A stretch of DNA of 64,000 nucleotides, taken from contig JAGFNQ010002301.1 of the NCBI GenBank assembly GCA_024364735.1, forward strand, positions 231,683-295,682, given 5' to 3'. This document shows, piece after piece, positions 1 through 12,100 of this stretch. Source of the stretch: Boesenbergia rotunda. Its lineage: Eukaryota; Streptophyta; Magnoliopsida; Zingiberales; Zingiberaceae. The notes below the pieces were generated by a model that worked only from the letters and a program-made list of their open reading frames with translations, did no database searches and was not told the origin of the DNA. Position numbers and translations under genes: made by a program. Every line of letters begins with the position of its first letter. Position 1 is the first letter of the stretch.

Positions 1-3000
1 TGATGACTCCATATCTGAAATTCTGAAATCCCTATATCAGTAGAGAGGGTTGAGCTAGGAGATGAAATTTTTGGGGTCCAAACCTCTAATCTTGCTGTAT
101 CACCATTGCTATAGCAGTAGTTTAGGTATATCAGTGAGTTTTGAGCAAAACTCACTGATGGACCTACCATATCTGAAATTCTGAAATCCCTATATCAGTA
201 GAGAGGGTTGAGCTAGGAGATGAAATTTTTGGGGTCCAAACCTCTAATCTTGCTGTATCACCAAAGCTATAGGAGTAGTTTAGGTCCATCAGTGAGTTTT
301 GAGCAAAACTCACTGATGGACCTCCCATATCTGAAATTCTGAAAACCCTATATCAGTAGAGAGGGTTGAGCTAGGAGATGAAATTTTTGGGGTCCAAACC
401 TCTAATCTTGCTGTATCACCATTGCTATAGCAGTAGTTTAGGTATATCAGTGAGTTTTGAGCTAACTCACTGATGGACCTACCATATCTGAAATCCCTAT
501 ATTAGTAGAGAGGGTTGAGCTAGGAGATGAAATTTTTGGGGTCCAAACCTCTAATCTTGCTATATCACCAAAGCTACAGGAGTAGTTTAGGTCCATCAGT
601 GAGTTTTGAGCAAAACTCACTGATGGACCTCCCATATCTGGAATTCTGAAAACCTTATATCAGTAGAGAGGGTTGAGCTAGGAAATGAAATTTTTGGGGT
701 CCAAACCTCTAATCTTGCTGTATCACCATTGCTATAGCAGTAGTTTATGTATATCAGTGAGTTTTGAGCAAATCTCACTGATGGACCTCCCATATCTGAA
801 ATTCTGAAAACCCTATATCAGTAGAGAGGGTTGAGCTAGGAGATGAAATTTTTGGGGTCCAAACCTCTAATCTTGCTGTATCACCATTGCTATAGCAGTA
901 GTTTAGGTATATCAGTGAGTTTTGAGCAAAACTCACTGATGGACCTACCATATCTGAAATTCTAAAATCCCTATATCAGTAGAGAGGGTTGAGCTAGGAG
1001 GTGAAATTTTTGGGGTCCAAACCTCTAATCTTGCTGTATAACCAAAGCTATAGAGTAGTTTAGGTCCATCAGTGAGTTTTGAGCAAAACTCACTGATGGA
1101 CCTCCCATATCTGGAATTCTGAAAACCCTATATCAGTAGAGAGGGTTGAGCTAGGAGATGAAATTTTTCGGGTCCAAACCTCTAATCTTGCTGTATCACC
1201 ATTGCTATAGCAGTAGCTTAGGTATATCAGTGAGTTTTGAGCAAAACTCACTGATGGACCTACCATAACTGAAATTCTGAAATCCCTATATCAGTAGAGA
1301 GGGTTGAGCTAGGAGATGAAATTTTTGGGGTCCAAACCTCTAATCTTGCTGTATGACCAAAGCTATAGGAGTAGTTTAGGTCCATCAGTGAGTTTTGATC
1401 AAAACTCACTGATGGACCTCCCATATCTGAAATTCTGAAAACCCTATATCAGTAGAGAGGGTTGAGCTAGGAGATGAAATTTTTGGGATCCAAACCTCTA
1501 ATTTTGCTGTATCACCATTTCTATAGCAGTAGTTTAGGTATATCAGTGAGTTTTGAGCAAAACTCACTGATGGACCTACCATATCTGAAATTCTGAAATC
1601 CCTATATCAGTAGAGAGGGTTGAGCTAGGAGATGAAAATTTTGGGGTCCAAACCTCTAATCTTGCTGTATGACCAAAGCTATAGGAGTAGTTTAGGTCCA
1701 TCAGTGAGTTTTGAGCAAAACTCACTGATGGACCTCCCATATCTGGAATTCTGAAAACCCTATATCAGTAGAGAGGGTTGAGCTAGGAGATGAAATTTTT
1801 GGGGTCCAAACCTCTAATCTTGATGTATCACCATTGCTATAGCAGTAGTTTAGGTATATCAGTTAGTTTTGTGCAAAACTCACTGATGGACCTACCATAT
1901 CTGAAATCCCTATATCAGTAGAGAGGGTTGAGCTAGGAGATGAAATATTTGAGGTCCAAACCTCTAATCTTGCTGTATCACCAAAGCTATAGGAGTAGTT
2001 TATGTCCATCAGTGAGTTTTGAGCAAAACTCACTGATGGACTTCCCATATCTGGAATTCTGAAAACCCTATATCAGTAGAGAGAGTTAAGTTAAGAAATG
2101 AAATTTTTGGGGTCCAAACCTCTAATCTTGCTTTATCACCATTGCTATAGCAGTAGTTTAGGTATATCAGTGAGTTTTGAGAAAAACTCACTGATGGACC
2201 TACCATATCTGAAATTCTGAAATCCCTATATCAGTAGAGAGGGTTGAGCTAGGAGATGAAATTTTTGGGGTCCAAACCTCTAATCTTGCTGTATCATCAT
2301 TGCTATAGCAGTAGTTTAGGTATATCAGTGAGTTTTGAGCAAAACTCACTGATGGACCTACCATATCTGAAATTCTGAAATCCCTGTATTAGTAGAGAGG
2401 GTTGAGCTAGGAGATGAAATTTTTGGGGTCCAAACATCTAATCTTGCTGTATCACCAAAGCTATAGGAGTAGTTTAGGTCCATCAGTGAGTTTTGAGCAA
2501 AACTCACTGATGGACCTCTCATATCTGGAATTCTGAAAACCCTATATCAGTAGAGCGGGTTGAGCTAGGAAATGAAATTGTTGGGGTCCAAACCTCTAAT
2601 CTTGCTGTATCACCATTGCTATAGCATTAGTTTAGGTATATCAGTGAGTTTTGAGTAAAACTCACTGATGGACCTACCATATCTGAAATTCTGAAATCCT
2701 TATATCAGTAGGGAGGGTTGAACTAGGAGATGAAATTTTTGGGGTCCAAACCTCTAATCTTGCTGTATCACCATTTCTATAGCAGTAGTTTTGGTATATC
2801 AGTGAGTTTTGAGCAATACTCACTGATGGACCTACCATATCTGAAATTCTGAAATCCCTATATCAGTAGAGAGGGTTGAGCTAGGAGATGAAATTTTTGG
2901 GGTCCAAACCTCTAATCTTGCTGTATCACCAAAGCTATACGAGTAGTTTAGGTCCATCAGTGAGTTTTGAGCAAAACTCGCTGATGGACCTCCCATATCT

Positions 3001-3110
3001 AGAATTCTGAAAATCCTATATCAGTAGAAAGGGTTGAGCTAGGAGATGAAATTTTTGAGGTCCAAACCTCTAATCTTTCTGTATCACCAAAGCTATAGGA
3101 ATAGTTTACA
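1..3110 (+). repeat. 158-bp satellite array, about 20 monomers, palindromic
   Basis: A head-to-tail array runs from the window edge. The motif ACTCACTGATGGACC recurs at spacings of 150-158 bp. Two monomer types mostly alternate: type A (CACCATTGCTATAGCAG, then GGTATATCAG) and type B (CACCAAAGCTATAGGAG, then GGTCCATCAG). This gives a dimeric higher-order unit of about 315 bp, with occasional AA or BB neighbours (near 725/882, 2,137/2,295, 2,611/2,769 and 2,927/3,085). Type B carries an almost perfect 42-bp palindrome, for example at 282-323: two 20-bp arms around a 2-bp centre. Short open frames in the array are repeat translations, not genes. Confidence 0.95.
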
Positions 3111-3320
3111 ATAGGAGGTTTTTAGGTATATCAGTGGGTTTTTATGTGGCCACTAAGTACCAATATTTATGAGTTATGTTCTATAAACGTATCAGTTAGG
3201 ACAGAAAGATGGTGTCAGATTTATACATCTATACAACTACAAATTTATTATCCACCAACTTAAATCAGATGGATTTTATGGTTAACAGAGACCCTGAAAT
3301 TTTCCCAGTCGAGGTACACA

Positions 3321-3492
3321 GTGGGCCTGAAATCACTTGATTTCAGGCCCAACCTGGGCTTGAAATAAATTTATTTCAGGCCCAAGTTGGGCCTGAAATG
3401 GAGCTATTCAGGCCCACACTGGGCCTGAATTCAAGTGATTCAGGCCCACGGTGGGCCTGAATTCATTTTATTTCAGCCGTGGGCCTGAAATC
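3321..3492. repeat. GGGCCTGAA palindrome cluster, copy 1 downstream side
   Basis: About ten alternating copies of GGGCCTGAAAT and ATTTCAGGCCC are joined by short linkers such as CAACGT, CACGGT or CAACCT. Each pair forms a short hairpin. The cluster lies between the satellite array and the Ulp1-like gene. An equivalent cluster lies at 8,384-8,530 in copy 2. Function is unknown; subterminal repeats bound by a transposase are one possibility. Confidence 0.85.
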
Positions 3493-3695
3493 AGTTAAGT
3501 TCATGTTCACCTTCGACATTAAATAAAATAATGATTTATAGACTAATATTCTATATTTATTTAATTATTATTTTTTAGAATTTGAAACAAGTTTTTTAAA
3601 TTTATGGTAGAGATAATCCATCTTACTAAGTAAATACAGAATGCATACCAAATTTCAATTCCTTCGAGACCATTAACTCATGTTTTCAAATTATG

Positions 3696-3798
3696 TATCA
3701 GAAACCCACTGATGGACCTTCGATACTTGGATATGTCCATACTCGATATCAGTAGTTAGAGTTAACCAAAGAGATGTTATTTCTGATGTGCAAACTTA
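3696..3798 (+). repeat. Diverged single satellite monomer (seed unit), copy 1
   Basis: This single-copy stretch follows the 158-bp monomer in order: CCCACTGATGGACC, a TATCAGTAG block, GTTAGAGTTAACC, GAGATG and a final CAAACTT. It is clearly diverged and not tandemly repeated. A matching unit sits at the same place in copy 2 (8,795-8,910). It is the likely ancestor, or an old relic, of the array monomer. Confidence 0.65.
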
Positions 3799-4006
3799 GT
3801 CCGAATCATTATGAGTTATGTTTTCTTACCGTATCAGTTGGTACACAACATTGTAGCAACTCGATGTGAATGAACATCACACAATTGTTTTGTTAAACAA
3901 TTACAATAAATTATATTCATACAAATTACACAATTTCTATACAAATGGAGCTGAATCACCAGCAAAGGATGTTTTTTTACAACATTACTTCAAGAGATTG
4001 ACAGTC

Positions 4007-7000
4007 TCATGTTCTACAATACATGTCTCTCATAATATTTACTGTCAGATCAAATCTCATTTTCGTCATATCTCCTTGTTTGAAATCCATCTTCTCATCG
4101 TATAGGAGACATCGGACGTATTGCATAACAAAGAAGGCACAGTCCACGCTGAAAATAAAAACAGTATTTCTGATTTCAATAAGTGGGGTAATAAAATACT
4201 TTCATGATTTTAAAATTTTGAAACTCTTCCTCACTTACTTACCTATGTTCTTGTTGGGGACATTTTTGTCTGACGGAGGGTCATTTGTCCAAGAGATGAT
4301 GACTTTGTAGATATGGATGAATAGCCGTAAGTTCCTCGCGAGTATATTGTTTAAGTTATTTTACCTGTAAAAGATATCATGAATTTCAATGACATTTTTT
4401 ACCAAATGATGAACATATATATGAATAAAGGTAGGTAGCTCACCGCTGAGTCAAAATCATGCTTATATTTACGGCCACTAGCAAGAGAATTTAAATAATT
4501 GAAAGTCATTGCTTTTGTATTCATCGCCAACAAGTGAAAGTGTGTATTATCACTGCACAAAGGTATTAAAATATATCTAAACCCTTGTTCTATCATATCA
4601 GTCTTCATCACTTATTGTAGGGAAAACTTTCTTGACGATCTTATTGAAGCCTAAGAATTTGCAAAATCAAAATTATTAATAACCACATCATAATATTAGG
4701 TCTTCTACAATCTATTAATTGATACTAATTTACATCACTTACTGTGAAGAAGGTTGAACAATATATTGACTTGTAGTATGACCTATCACATGTGGATGCT
4801 CCCCTAAATATAATTTTACAGAAGGCATCAATCACCTCGCCTTTTGTAAAAACCTCTCCATTGAGGATTTGTAAGAATGAATGCAATTTCAAAGCAAAGG
4901 GTGTATCCTCCCAGATAAATTCATTAGCCAATTCCTGCCAAGTTAATTGATAAGATTATATATTAAAGGCTCAAATCTATTAACTAAACTATGTTTCATA
5001 ACTTACTTTAGGTTCTCCAATTTATTTATCAGGTAGACCATTTCTTTATCTTGATTTTTCTTCTTCGACTTCATAAAATGCTTCTTCACAAACTACATCG
5101 ATACAATTTAGACCAAAATAATTAATAACCAAATTCAATAAATTTGACGTAATTCATATGAAAATAACTGACATACCTCAATGTCTTGTTGCCTCATTTT
5201 GTATAGTTCGGAGGTCCTTCTTTTTTCCTCCTCTATATCTTCTTCAGACATGACTTCCATTACAGTAATGGTTTCTCTTGCTTCATCCATATCCTCCTCA
5301 CTATGTTTCCTTTTTACCTTGTCCATGACATTTGATATTTGTTACTTTCTCCGCTTCCCCTTATGTAATAGCTGGTGCCATACTGGACTCTCAATTGGAG
5401 TATCCCTATAATCATACCGAGTTCGGTCACGTCCTCTCCTTGTTCTATAAGATACTGGATCAGAAAGAGGACTGACTACAGGATAGCTTTCTTGACCCTC
5501 CATCCCCTTTTTTTCAATAATTGAAATTAATTCCTTAACCCTTTCATTCAAACATATATTCTCCTCTGTTAGCTCCTTGATTAGGGTGTCTTTAAGAATG
5601 CATTCACCACATGGCTTTACATCTTCTGTGTCATGTCCTTGTGATGTCTCCATTGCCCGTGGAATGTCATCCCCAATCTCAAGGTTCTCAAATAATGTGT
5701 TTTCATGTAGGTTAGGAATTATTTCAATAATCACCTGTCAATTACCAAGTACATAAATTTTACTGTCTCAATATCAAACTAACATAGATCACAGTTTAGA
5801 ATAATTACCTCTTCGGACCTGATTTGGTTGACAAGGTCCCTCACCCTACTAATATGCGAAGGAATATTCCTCCACTTATTTAGTCGGGGTCCTTCAACAT
5901 TGTATGGTTTTTGAATGGGTACATGCTCCAAAAACCATGTCTACACAAAGTTTTTCAGACAATTATATTAATGACAGCAAAATATTATAAAATTTATCAA
6001 GAAAATTCTACTCACTGCCAAAAGCCCAGCAAATCCCTTTACGTAAGGGAGGTTGGTGGTCCTCTGGTTTCTCTGAGTTGATGAAAATAATTCCCCAATC
6101 TTAGGTAATTGGGGAGACAAAAATTTATGGATAGCTTCCACCCAGTTGAATCTACCAAGATTGTCATAATCATCTACTATATCTACAAGCCCTAGAGGGA
6201 CCTTATATATACTAGACGAAAATAAAACACAAACAAATATATATAAAATATATAATTTACAAACTAATAACACATCATCCTCTGATTCAACACTTTTAGA
6301 ATAATGTTTAAGTAAGTCCTCAATTCTTGTTCTGGTAGGTTATTTTTCTTTTGAGAAGTAAGTACGATAGAGGTCACCCGATGCTTTAGTTGAATTAATA
6401 GGGACCGAAACTCCACGGTCCACTATACCCAGTAACAAAGCAACATCTCGTCTGGTGAACACAATCGATACACCTGAAACAATTAAGATATTTAGTTATC
6501 ATCAACAATATACGCTTCAACTTATTTCACTTTGGGCCTGAAATGAATTCATTTCAGGCCCTCAGTAGGCCTGAAATGATTTTATTTCAGGCCCACGTTG
6601 GGCCTGAAATGAATCATTTCAGGCCCAACGTGGGCCTGAAATGAATTCACTTTAGGCCCTCGTAGGCCTGAAATAAAATTATTTCAGGCCTACCGAGGGC
6701 CTGAAGTGAATTTCACCTGAAATTCACTCATTTAAATTGATCAAATATCAATCATTTACGGCTAACTATATCCAGGTTTTTTTTCTTACTATAGATATTG
6801 TTTATAATTCATATTTAAAACTATTACCTGAGAATTTAAAAACTTGCGAGGTTGAATCCCAACTTTCAAATATATTAACCAAAATTCCCCGGATATGCTG
6901 CAATTCTTCTATGCCCAAGAAAATACTGAAGGGTGATTCTTTGATCTTCGAAATGTGTCGATCATTTAAAATTTCAAATGCTTCAACAAAATGTTTAAAG

Positions 7001-7206
7001 TGCCCTTAAACACTGCACCAATGTAATTTTTTCCCAAACTCATCTGAACCCTACAGTTTTTATACATTACAAATTTATTTAGCAAAAATAAGTATAAACA
7101 TTTTCACAAACTATGTTGTTCTTACCTAAGCCTATCGCTAACATACCTTGGTGATTAATGCCAATGAAGAAGACGATGAACCACCCATAGACCTTTTTCC
7201 TGCCAT
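4007..7206 (-). pseudogene. DUF1985-Ulp1 protease-like transposon gene, copy 1
   Basis: A multi-exon gene is read leftward. Exon 1 is 7,147-7,206 (MAGKRSMGG..., GT donor at GTATGT). Exon 2 is 6,828-7,050 (DUF1985-like). Exon 3 is about 5,990-6,470, with KLYILYIFVCVLF and LVDIVDDYDNLGRFNWVEA, typical of the DUF1985 C-terminus. A coiled-coil exon (5,160-5,733) has an EENICLNERVKELISII segment. The last exons carry a C48/Ulp1 fold: HFHLL with the catalytic His near 4,541, YLNSL in place of the Asp motif, and DCAFFVMQYV with the Cys at 4,139-4,141. Ulp1 proteases cleave SUMO-like peptide bonds; activity here is unlikely. In-frame stops at about 6,340 (KEK*) and 5,342 (KRRK*) break it, and both positions are open in copy 2. 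Exon joints are inferred from GT/AG sites. Confidence 0.7.
6532..6722. repeat. GGGCCTGAA palindrome cluster inside the Ulp1-like gene, copy 1
   Basis: This is a second cluster of inverted GGGCCTGAAAT / ATTTCAGGCCC pairs, some with the variant spacer TACCGAGGGCC. It lies in the intron between exons 2 and 3 of the Ulp1-like gene. The equivalent in copy 2 is 11,626-11,873. Transcribed, it would fold into a row of hairpins. Confidence 0.85.
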
Positions 7207-7436
7207 TATCATAAAAATCAACCCTGCAGAAACCTTAAATCCTACTTTGATAGTGCCGAGCAGTATGGACTTCAACACAACACAACTAAGGCACGCACAA
7301 TCTCCTCCTTCGACAATACCATTTACCTTGTTGCGCTGAGAGATAAACCCTGGCCATCCGAACCACAAATTATTATTTTACTACAAAAGTGGTTCGGATG
7401 TCTCGAAAATGTGAATGGAAAAGGTATTCTGTGGCG

Positions 7437-7552
7437 GCAAGGGTATAATAGGAAGTTCACTTTAAACCGTGCGCCCTTTGGTAAAATAGAAATCATGGTA
7501 CACCCTTTGGTAATTTCCAATTGTTGCGTACGCCCTTTGGTAAATTGCCGTT
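7437..7552 (+). repeat. Right terminal sequence of Ulp1 transposon, copy 1
   Basis: The stretch from GGTATAATAGGAAG to CTTTGGTAAATTGCCGTT contains three spaced copies of a CCCTTTGGTAA motif. The same arrangement ends copy 2 (12,703-12,819) and the 4.3-kb element (43,466-43,584), and occurs inverted at 39,255-39,372. This repetition in different contexts marks it as a transposon end. Confidence 0.75.
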
Positions 7553-7761
7553 CTTAATTTAGTATGTTTGTATATCTGTTCCTATTATATTGGACGATTA
7601 GTTATTCATTATCTTAGTATTAGTATGATAGCAGGTAGTCAAGTGGTTTGATTCGCAATCATGGTCGAGGTTGACCATGGGAGCGATTCATTGACACGTT
7701 GCGGGTATGATCAAGAAACAGAATGTTGATTCCTTAGTAGCTCTGACTGCCGAGTTAGGAA
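7553..7761. other. Unassigned flank before assembly gap
   Basis: AT-rich sequence follows the element terminus. I see no gene. The stretch around 7,632-7,720 (GTAGTCAAGTGG, then GGTTGACCATGGGAGCGATTC) is faintly tRNA/SINE-like but lacks a clean B box. Confidence 0.5.
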
Positions 7762-8307
7762 NNNNNNNNNNNNNNNNNNNNNNNNNNNNNNNNNNNNNNN
7801 NNNNNNNNNNNNNNNNNNNNNNNNNNNNNNNNNNNNNNNNNNNNNNNNNNNNNNNNNNNNNNNNNNNNNNNNNNNNNNNNNNNNNNNNNNNNNNNNNNNN
7901 NNNNNNNNNNNNNNNNNNNNNNNNNNNNNNNNNNNNNNNNNNNNNNNNNNNNNNNNNNNNNNNNNNNNNNNNNNNNNNNNNNNNNNNNNNNNNNNNNNNN
8001 NNNNNNNNNNNNNNNNNNNNNNNNNNNNNNNNNNNNNNNNNNNNNNNNNNNNNNNNNNNNNNNNNNNNNNNNNNNNNNNNNNNNNNNNNNNNNNNNNNNN
8101 NNNNNNNNNNNNNNNNNNNNNNNNNNNNNNNNNNNNNNNNNNNNNNNNNNNNNNNNNNNNNNNNNNNNNNNNNNNNNNNNNNNNNNNNNNNNNNNNNNNN
8201 NNNNNNNNNNNNNNNNNNNNNNNNNNNNNNNNNNNNNNNNNNNNNNNNNNNNNNNNNNNNNNNNNNNNNNNNNNNNNNNNNNNNNNNNNNNNNNNNNNNN
8301 NNNNNNN
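7762..8307. other. Assembly gap (546 N)
   Basis: Undetermined bases. The left end of transposon copy 2, including any satellite array it carries, would fall here, so repeat collapse is a likely cause of the gap. Confidence 1.
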
Positions 8308-8383
8308 ATTTATTGTCCACCAACTTAAATCAGAAGGATTTTATGGTTAACATAGACCCTGAAATTTTCCCAGTTGAGGCACA

Positions 8384-8530
8384 CGGTGGGCCTGAAATAA
8401 ATTTATTTCAGGCCCACGTTGGGTCTGAAATGAAGCTATTCAGGCCCACACTGGGCCTGAATTGAAGTGATTTCAGGCCCACCGTGGGCCTGAAATCATT
8501 TTATTTCAGGCCCACCGTGGGCCTGAAATC
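8384..8530. repeat. GGGCCTGAA palindrome cluster, copy 2 downstream side
   Basis: Alternating GGGCCTGAAAT / ATTTCAGGCCC units with CACGTT, CACACT and CACCGT linkers form near-perfect short inverted repeats. The cluster corresponds to 3,321-3,492 of copy 1 but has fewer units. Confidence 0.85.
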
Positions 8531-8794
8531 ATTTAAGTTCATGCTCACCTTGGGCATTAAATAAAATAATGATTTATAGAATAATATTCTATATTTATCT
8601 ACAAGATGTGACCAAATCCTCTAATTTTATTTAATTATTAAATTTTATCAAAACATTCTTACAGTTTTTATAATTTGAAACAAGTTTTTTAAATTTATGG
8701 TAGACATAATCCATCTTACTAAGTAAATACAGAATGCATACCAAATTTCAATTCCTTCGAGACCATTAAGTCATATTTTCAAATTATGTTGCAA

Positions 8795-8910
8795 TAGGAG
8801 TGTTGTAAATCCATCAGAAACCCACTGATGGACCTTCGATACTTGGATATGTCCATACTCGATAACAGTAGTTAGAGTTAACCAAAGAGATGTTATTTCT
8901 GGTGTGCAAA
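8795..8910 (+). repeat. Diverged single satellite monomer (seed unit), copy 2
   Basis: The sequence AATAGGAGTGTTGTAAATCC, then an AAACCCACTGATGGACC block and a CAGTAGTTAGAG block, follows the order of the 158-bp monomer, including the GGAGTAGTTTAGGTCCATCAG part lost in copy 1. It is single copy here, between the palindrome cluster and the 3' end of the Ulp1-like gene. Confidence 0.7.
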
Positions 8911-9120
8911 CTTAGTCTCAATCATTATGAGTTATGTTTTCTTACCGTATCAGTTGGTACACTACATTGCAACAACTCGATGTGAATCAACATCACACAA
9001 TTGTTTTGTTTTTCTGGACAATAAATTATATTCATACAAATTACACAATTTCTATACAAATGGAGCTGAATCACCAGCAAAGGATTTTTTTTACAACATT
9101 ACTTCAAGTGATTGACAGTC

Positions 9121-12100
9121 TCATGTTTTACAATACATGTCTCTCATAATATTTACTGTCAGATCAAATCTCATTTTCATCATATCTCCTTGTTTGAAAT
9201 CCATCTTCTCATCGTATAGGAGACATCGGACGTATTGCATCACAAAGAAGGCACAGTCCATGCTGAAAATAACAAACAGTATTTCTGATTTCAATATGTG
9301 GGGGTAATAAAATCCTTTCATGATTTTAAAATTTTGAAACTCTTCCTTAGTTACTTACCTATGTTCTTGTTGGGGACATTTTTGTCTGACGGAGAGCCAT
9401 TTGTCCAAGGGATGATGACTTTGTAGATATGAATGAATAGCCGTAAGTTCCTCGTGAGTATATTGTTTAAGTTCTTTTACCTGTAAAATATATCATGAAT
9501 TTCAATGACATTTTTGACCAAATGATGAACATATATATGAATAAAGGTAGGTAGCTCATCGCTAAGTCAAAATCATGCTTATATTTACGGCCACTAGCAA
9601 GAGAATTTAAATGATTGAAAGGCATTGCTTCTATCCACCGCCAACAAGTAAAAGTGTGTATTATCACTGCACAAAAGTATTAAAATATATCTAAACCCTT
9701 GTTCTATCATATCAGTCTTCATCACTTGTTGCATGGAAAACTTTCTTGACGATCTTATTGAAGTCTAAAAATTTGCATAATCAAAATTATTAATAACCAC
9801 ATCATAATATTAGGTCTTCTACAATCTATTAATTGATACTAATTTACATCACTTACTGTGAAGAAGATTGAACAATATATTGACTTGTTGTATGGCCTAC
9901 CACATGTGGATTCTCCCCTAAATATAATTTTACAGAAGACATCAATGACCTCGCCTTTTGTAAACACCTCTCCATTGAGGATTTGTAAGAATGAATGTAA
10001 ATTCAAAGCAAAGGGTGCATCCTCCTAGATAAATTCATTAGTCAACCTGCCAAGTTAATTGATAAGATTATATATTAAAGCCCCAAATATATTAACTAAA
10101 CTATGTTTCATAACTTACTTTAGGTTCTCCAATTTATTTATCAAGTAGGTCACTTCTTTATCTTGATTTTTCTTCTTCGACTTCAAAATGCTTCTTCACA
10201 AACTACATCGATAAAATTTAGACCAAACTAATTAATGACCAAAATCAATAAATTTGACGTAATTTATATGAAAATAACTCACATACATCAATGTCTTGTT
10301 GTCTCATTTTGTATAGTTCGAAGGTCCTTCTTTTTTCCTCCTCTATATCTTCTTCAGACATGACTTCCATTACAGTAATGGTTTCTCTTGCTTCATCCAT
10401 ATCCCCCTCACTAAGTTTCCTTTTTTCCTTGTCCATGACATTTGATATTTGTTCCTTTCTCCGCTTCCCCTTATGTAATAGCTGGTGCCATACTGAACTC
10501 TCAATTGGATTATCCCTGTAATCATACCGAGTTCGGTCACATCCTCTCCTTGTTCTACAAGATACTGGATCAGAAAGAGGACCAACTACATGATAGCTTT
10601 CTTGACCCTCCATCCTCTTTTTTTCAATAATTGAAATTAATTCCTTAACCCTTTCATTCAAACATATATTCTCCTCTGTTATCTCCTTGATTAGGGTGTC
10701 TTTAAGAATGCATTCACCACATGGCCTTACATCTTCTGTGTGATGTCTGCATTTCCCATGGAATGTCATCACCAATCTCAAGGTTCTCAAACAATGTGTT
10801 TTCATGTAGGTTAGGAATTATTTCAACGATCACCTGTCAATGACCAAGTACACAAATTTTACTGCCTCTATATCAAACTAACATAGATCACAATTTAGAA
10901 TAATTACCTCTTCGGACCTGATTTGGTTGACAAGGTCCCTCACCCTACTAATATGCGAAGGAATATTCCTCCACTTATTTATTCGAGATCCTTCAACATT
11001 GTATGGTTTTTGAATGGGTACATGCTCCAAAAACCATGCCTACACAAAGTTTTCCAGACAATTACATTAATGACAGCAAAATATTATAAAATTTATCAAG
11101 AAAATTCTACTCACTACCAAAAGCCCAGCAAATCCCTTTAGGTAAGGGAGGTTGTGGTCCTCTGGTTTTCCTGAGTTGATGAAAATAATTCCCCAATCTT
11201 AGGTAATTGTGGAGACAAAAATTTATGGATAGCTTCCACCCAGTTGAATCTACCAAGATTATCATAATCATCTACTATATCTACAAGACCTAGAGGGACC
11301 TTATATGTACTAGACGAAAATAAAACACAAACAAATATATACAAAATATATAATTTACAAACTAATAACACATCATCCTCTGATTCAACACTTTTAGAAT
11401 AATGTTTAAGTAAGTCCTCAATTCTTGTTCTGGTAAGTTGTTTTTCTTTTGAGAAGTAAGTACGATAGAGGTCACCTGATGCTTTAGTTGAATTAATAGG
11501 GACCGAAACTCCACGGTCCACTATACCCAGTAACAAAGCAACATCTCGTCTGGTGAACGCAACCGGTACACCTGAAACAATTAAAATATATAATTATCAT
11601 CAATAATATAGGCTTCAACTTATTTCACTTTGGCCCTAAAATGAATTCTTTTCAGACCCACGTTGGGCCTGAAAGGAATTCATTTCAGGCCCACGTGATT
11701 CATTTCAGGCCCACGTTGGGCCTGAAATCAATTCATTTCAGTCCCAACGTGGGCATGAAATGATTCATTTCAGGCCTACCGAGGGCCTGAAGTAAAATCA
11801 CTTCAGACCCTCAGTAGGCCTGAAATGATTTTATTTCAGGCCTACCAAGGGCCTTAAGTGAATTTCACCTGAAATTCACTCATTTAAATTGATCAAATAT
11901 AAATCATTTAAGGCCATCTATATCCAAGTTTTATCTTACTATAGATATTGTTTACAATTCATAATTAAAATTATTACCTAAGAATTTAAAAACTTGCGAG
12001 GTTGAATCCTAACTTTCAAATATATTAACCAAAATTCCCCGGATATGCTGCAAGTCTTGTATGTCCAAGAAAAAACTGAAGGGCGACTCTTTGATCTTCG

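Larger units (their letters stand above)
1..7552 (-). mobile_element. Ulp1/DUF1985 transposon, copy 1 (left end off-window)
   Basis: This block comprises the 158-bp satellite array, palindrome clusters, a decayed DUF1985-Ulp1 gene on the minus strand and a right terminus ending CTTTGGTAAATTGCCGTT at 7,552. The part from about 3,240 to 7,552 is repeated with the same order at 8,308-12,819, and the terminal 115 bp recur in the satellite-filled element at 39,255-43,584. These shared ends define a transposon family. Plant Ulp1-like genes of this kind are known as cargo of Mutator-like elements (Kaonashi type), so a MULE relationship is plausible. No transposase is visible here and the left end lies outside the window, so the class is inferred. 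That the satellite array belongs to the element is also inferred, from the seed monomer at 3,696. Confidence 0.6.

Noticed and set aside
1863..2048. Open frame within the satellite array
   Set aside because: It is a translation of the 158-bp monomer, has no conservation beyond the repeat, and is interrupted in other monomers.
7688..8465. Open frames of 211 and 252 codons spanning the N run
   Set aside because: They are open only because Ns do not encode stops.
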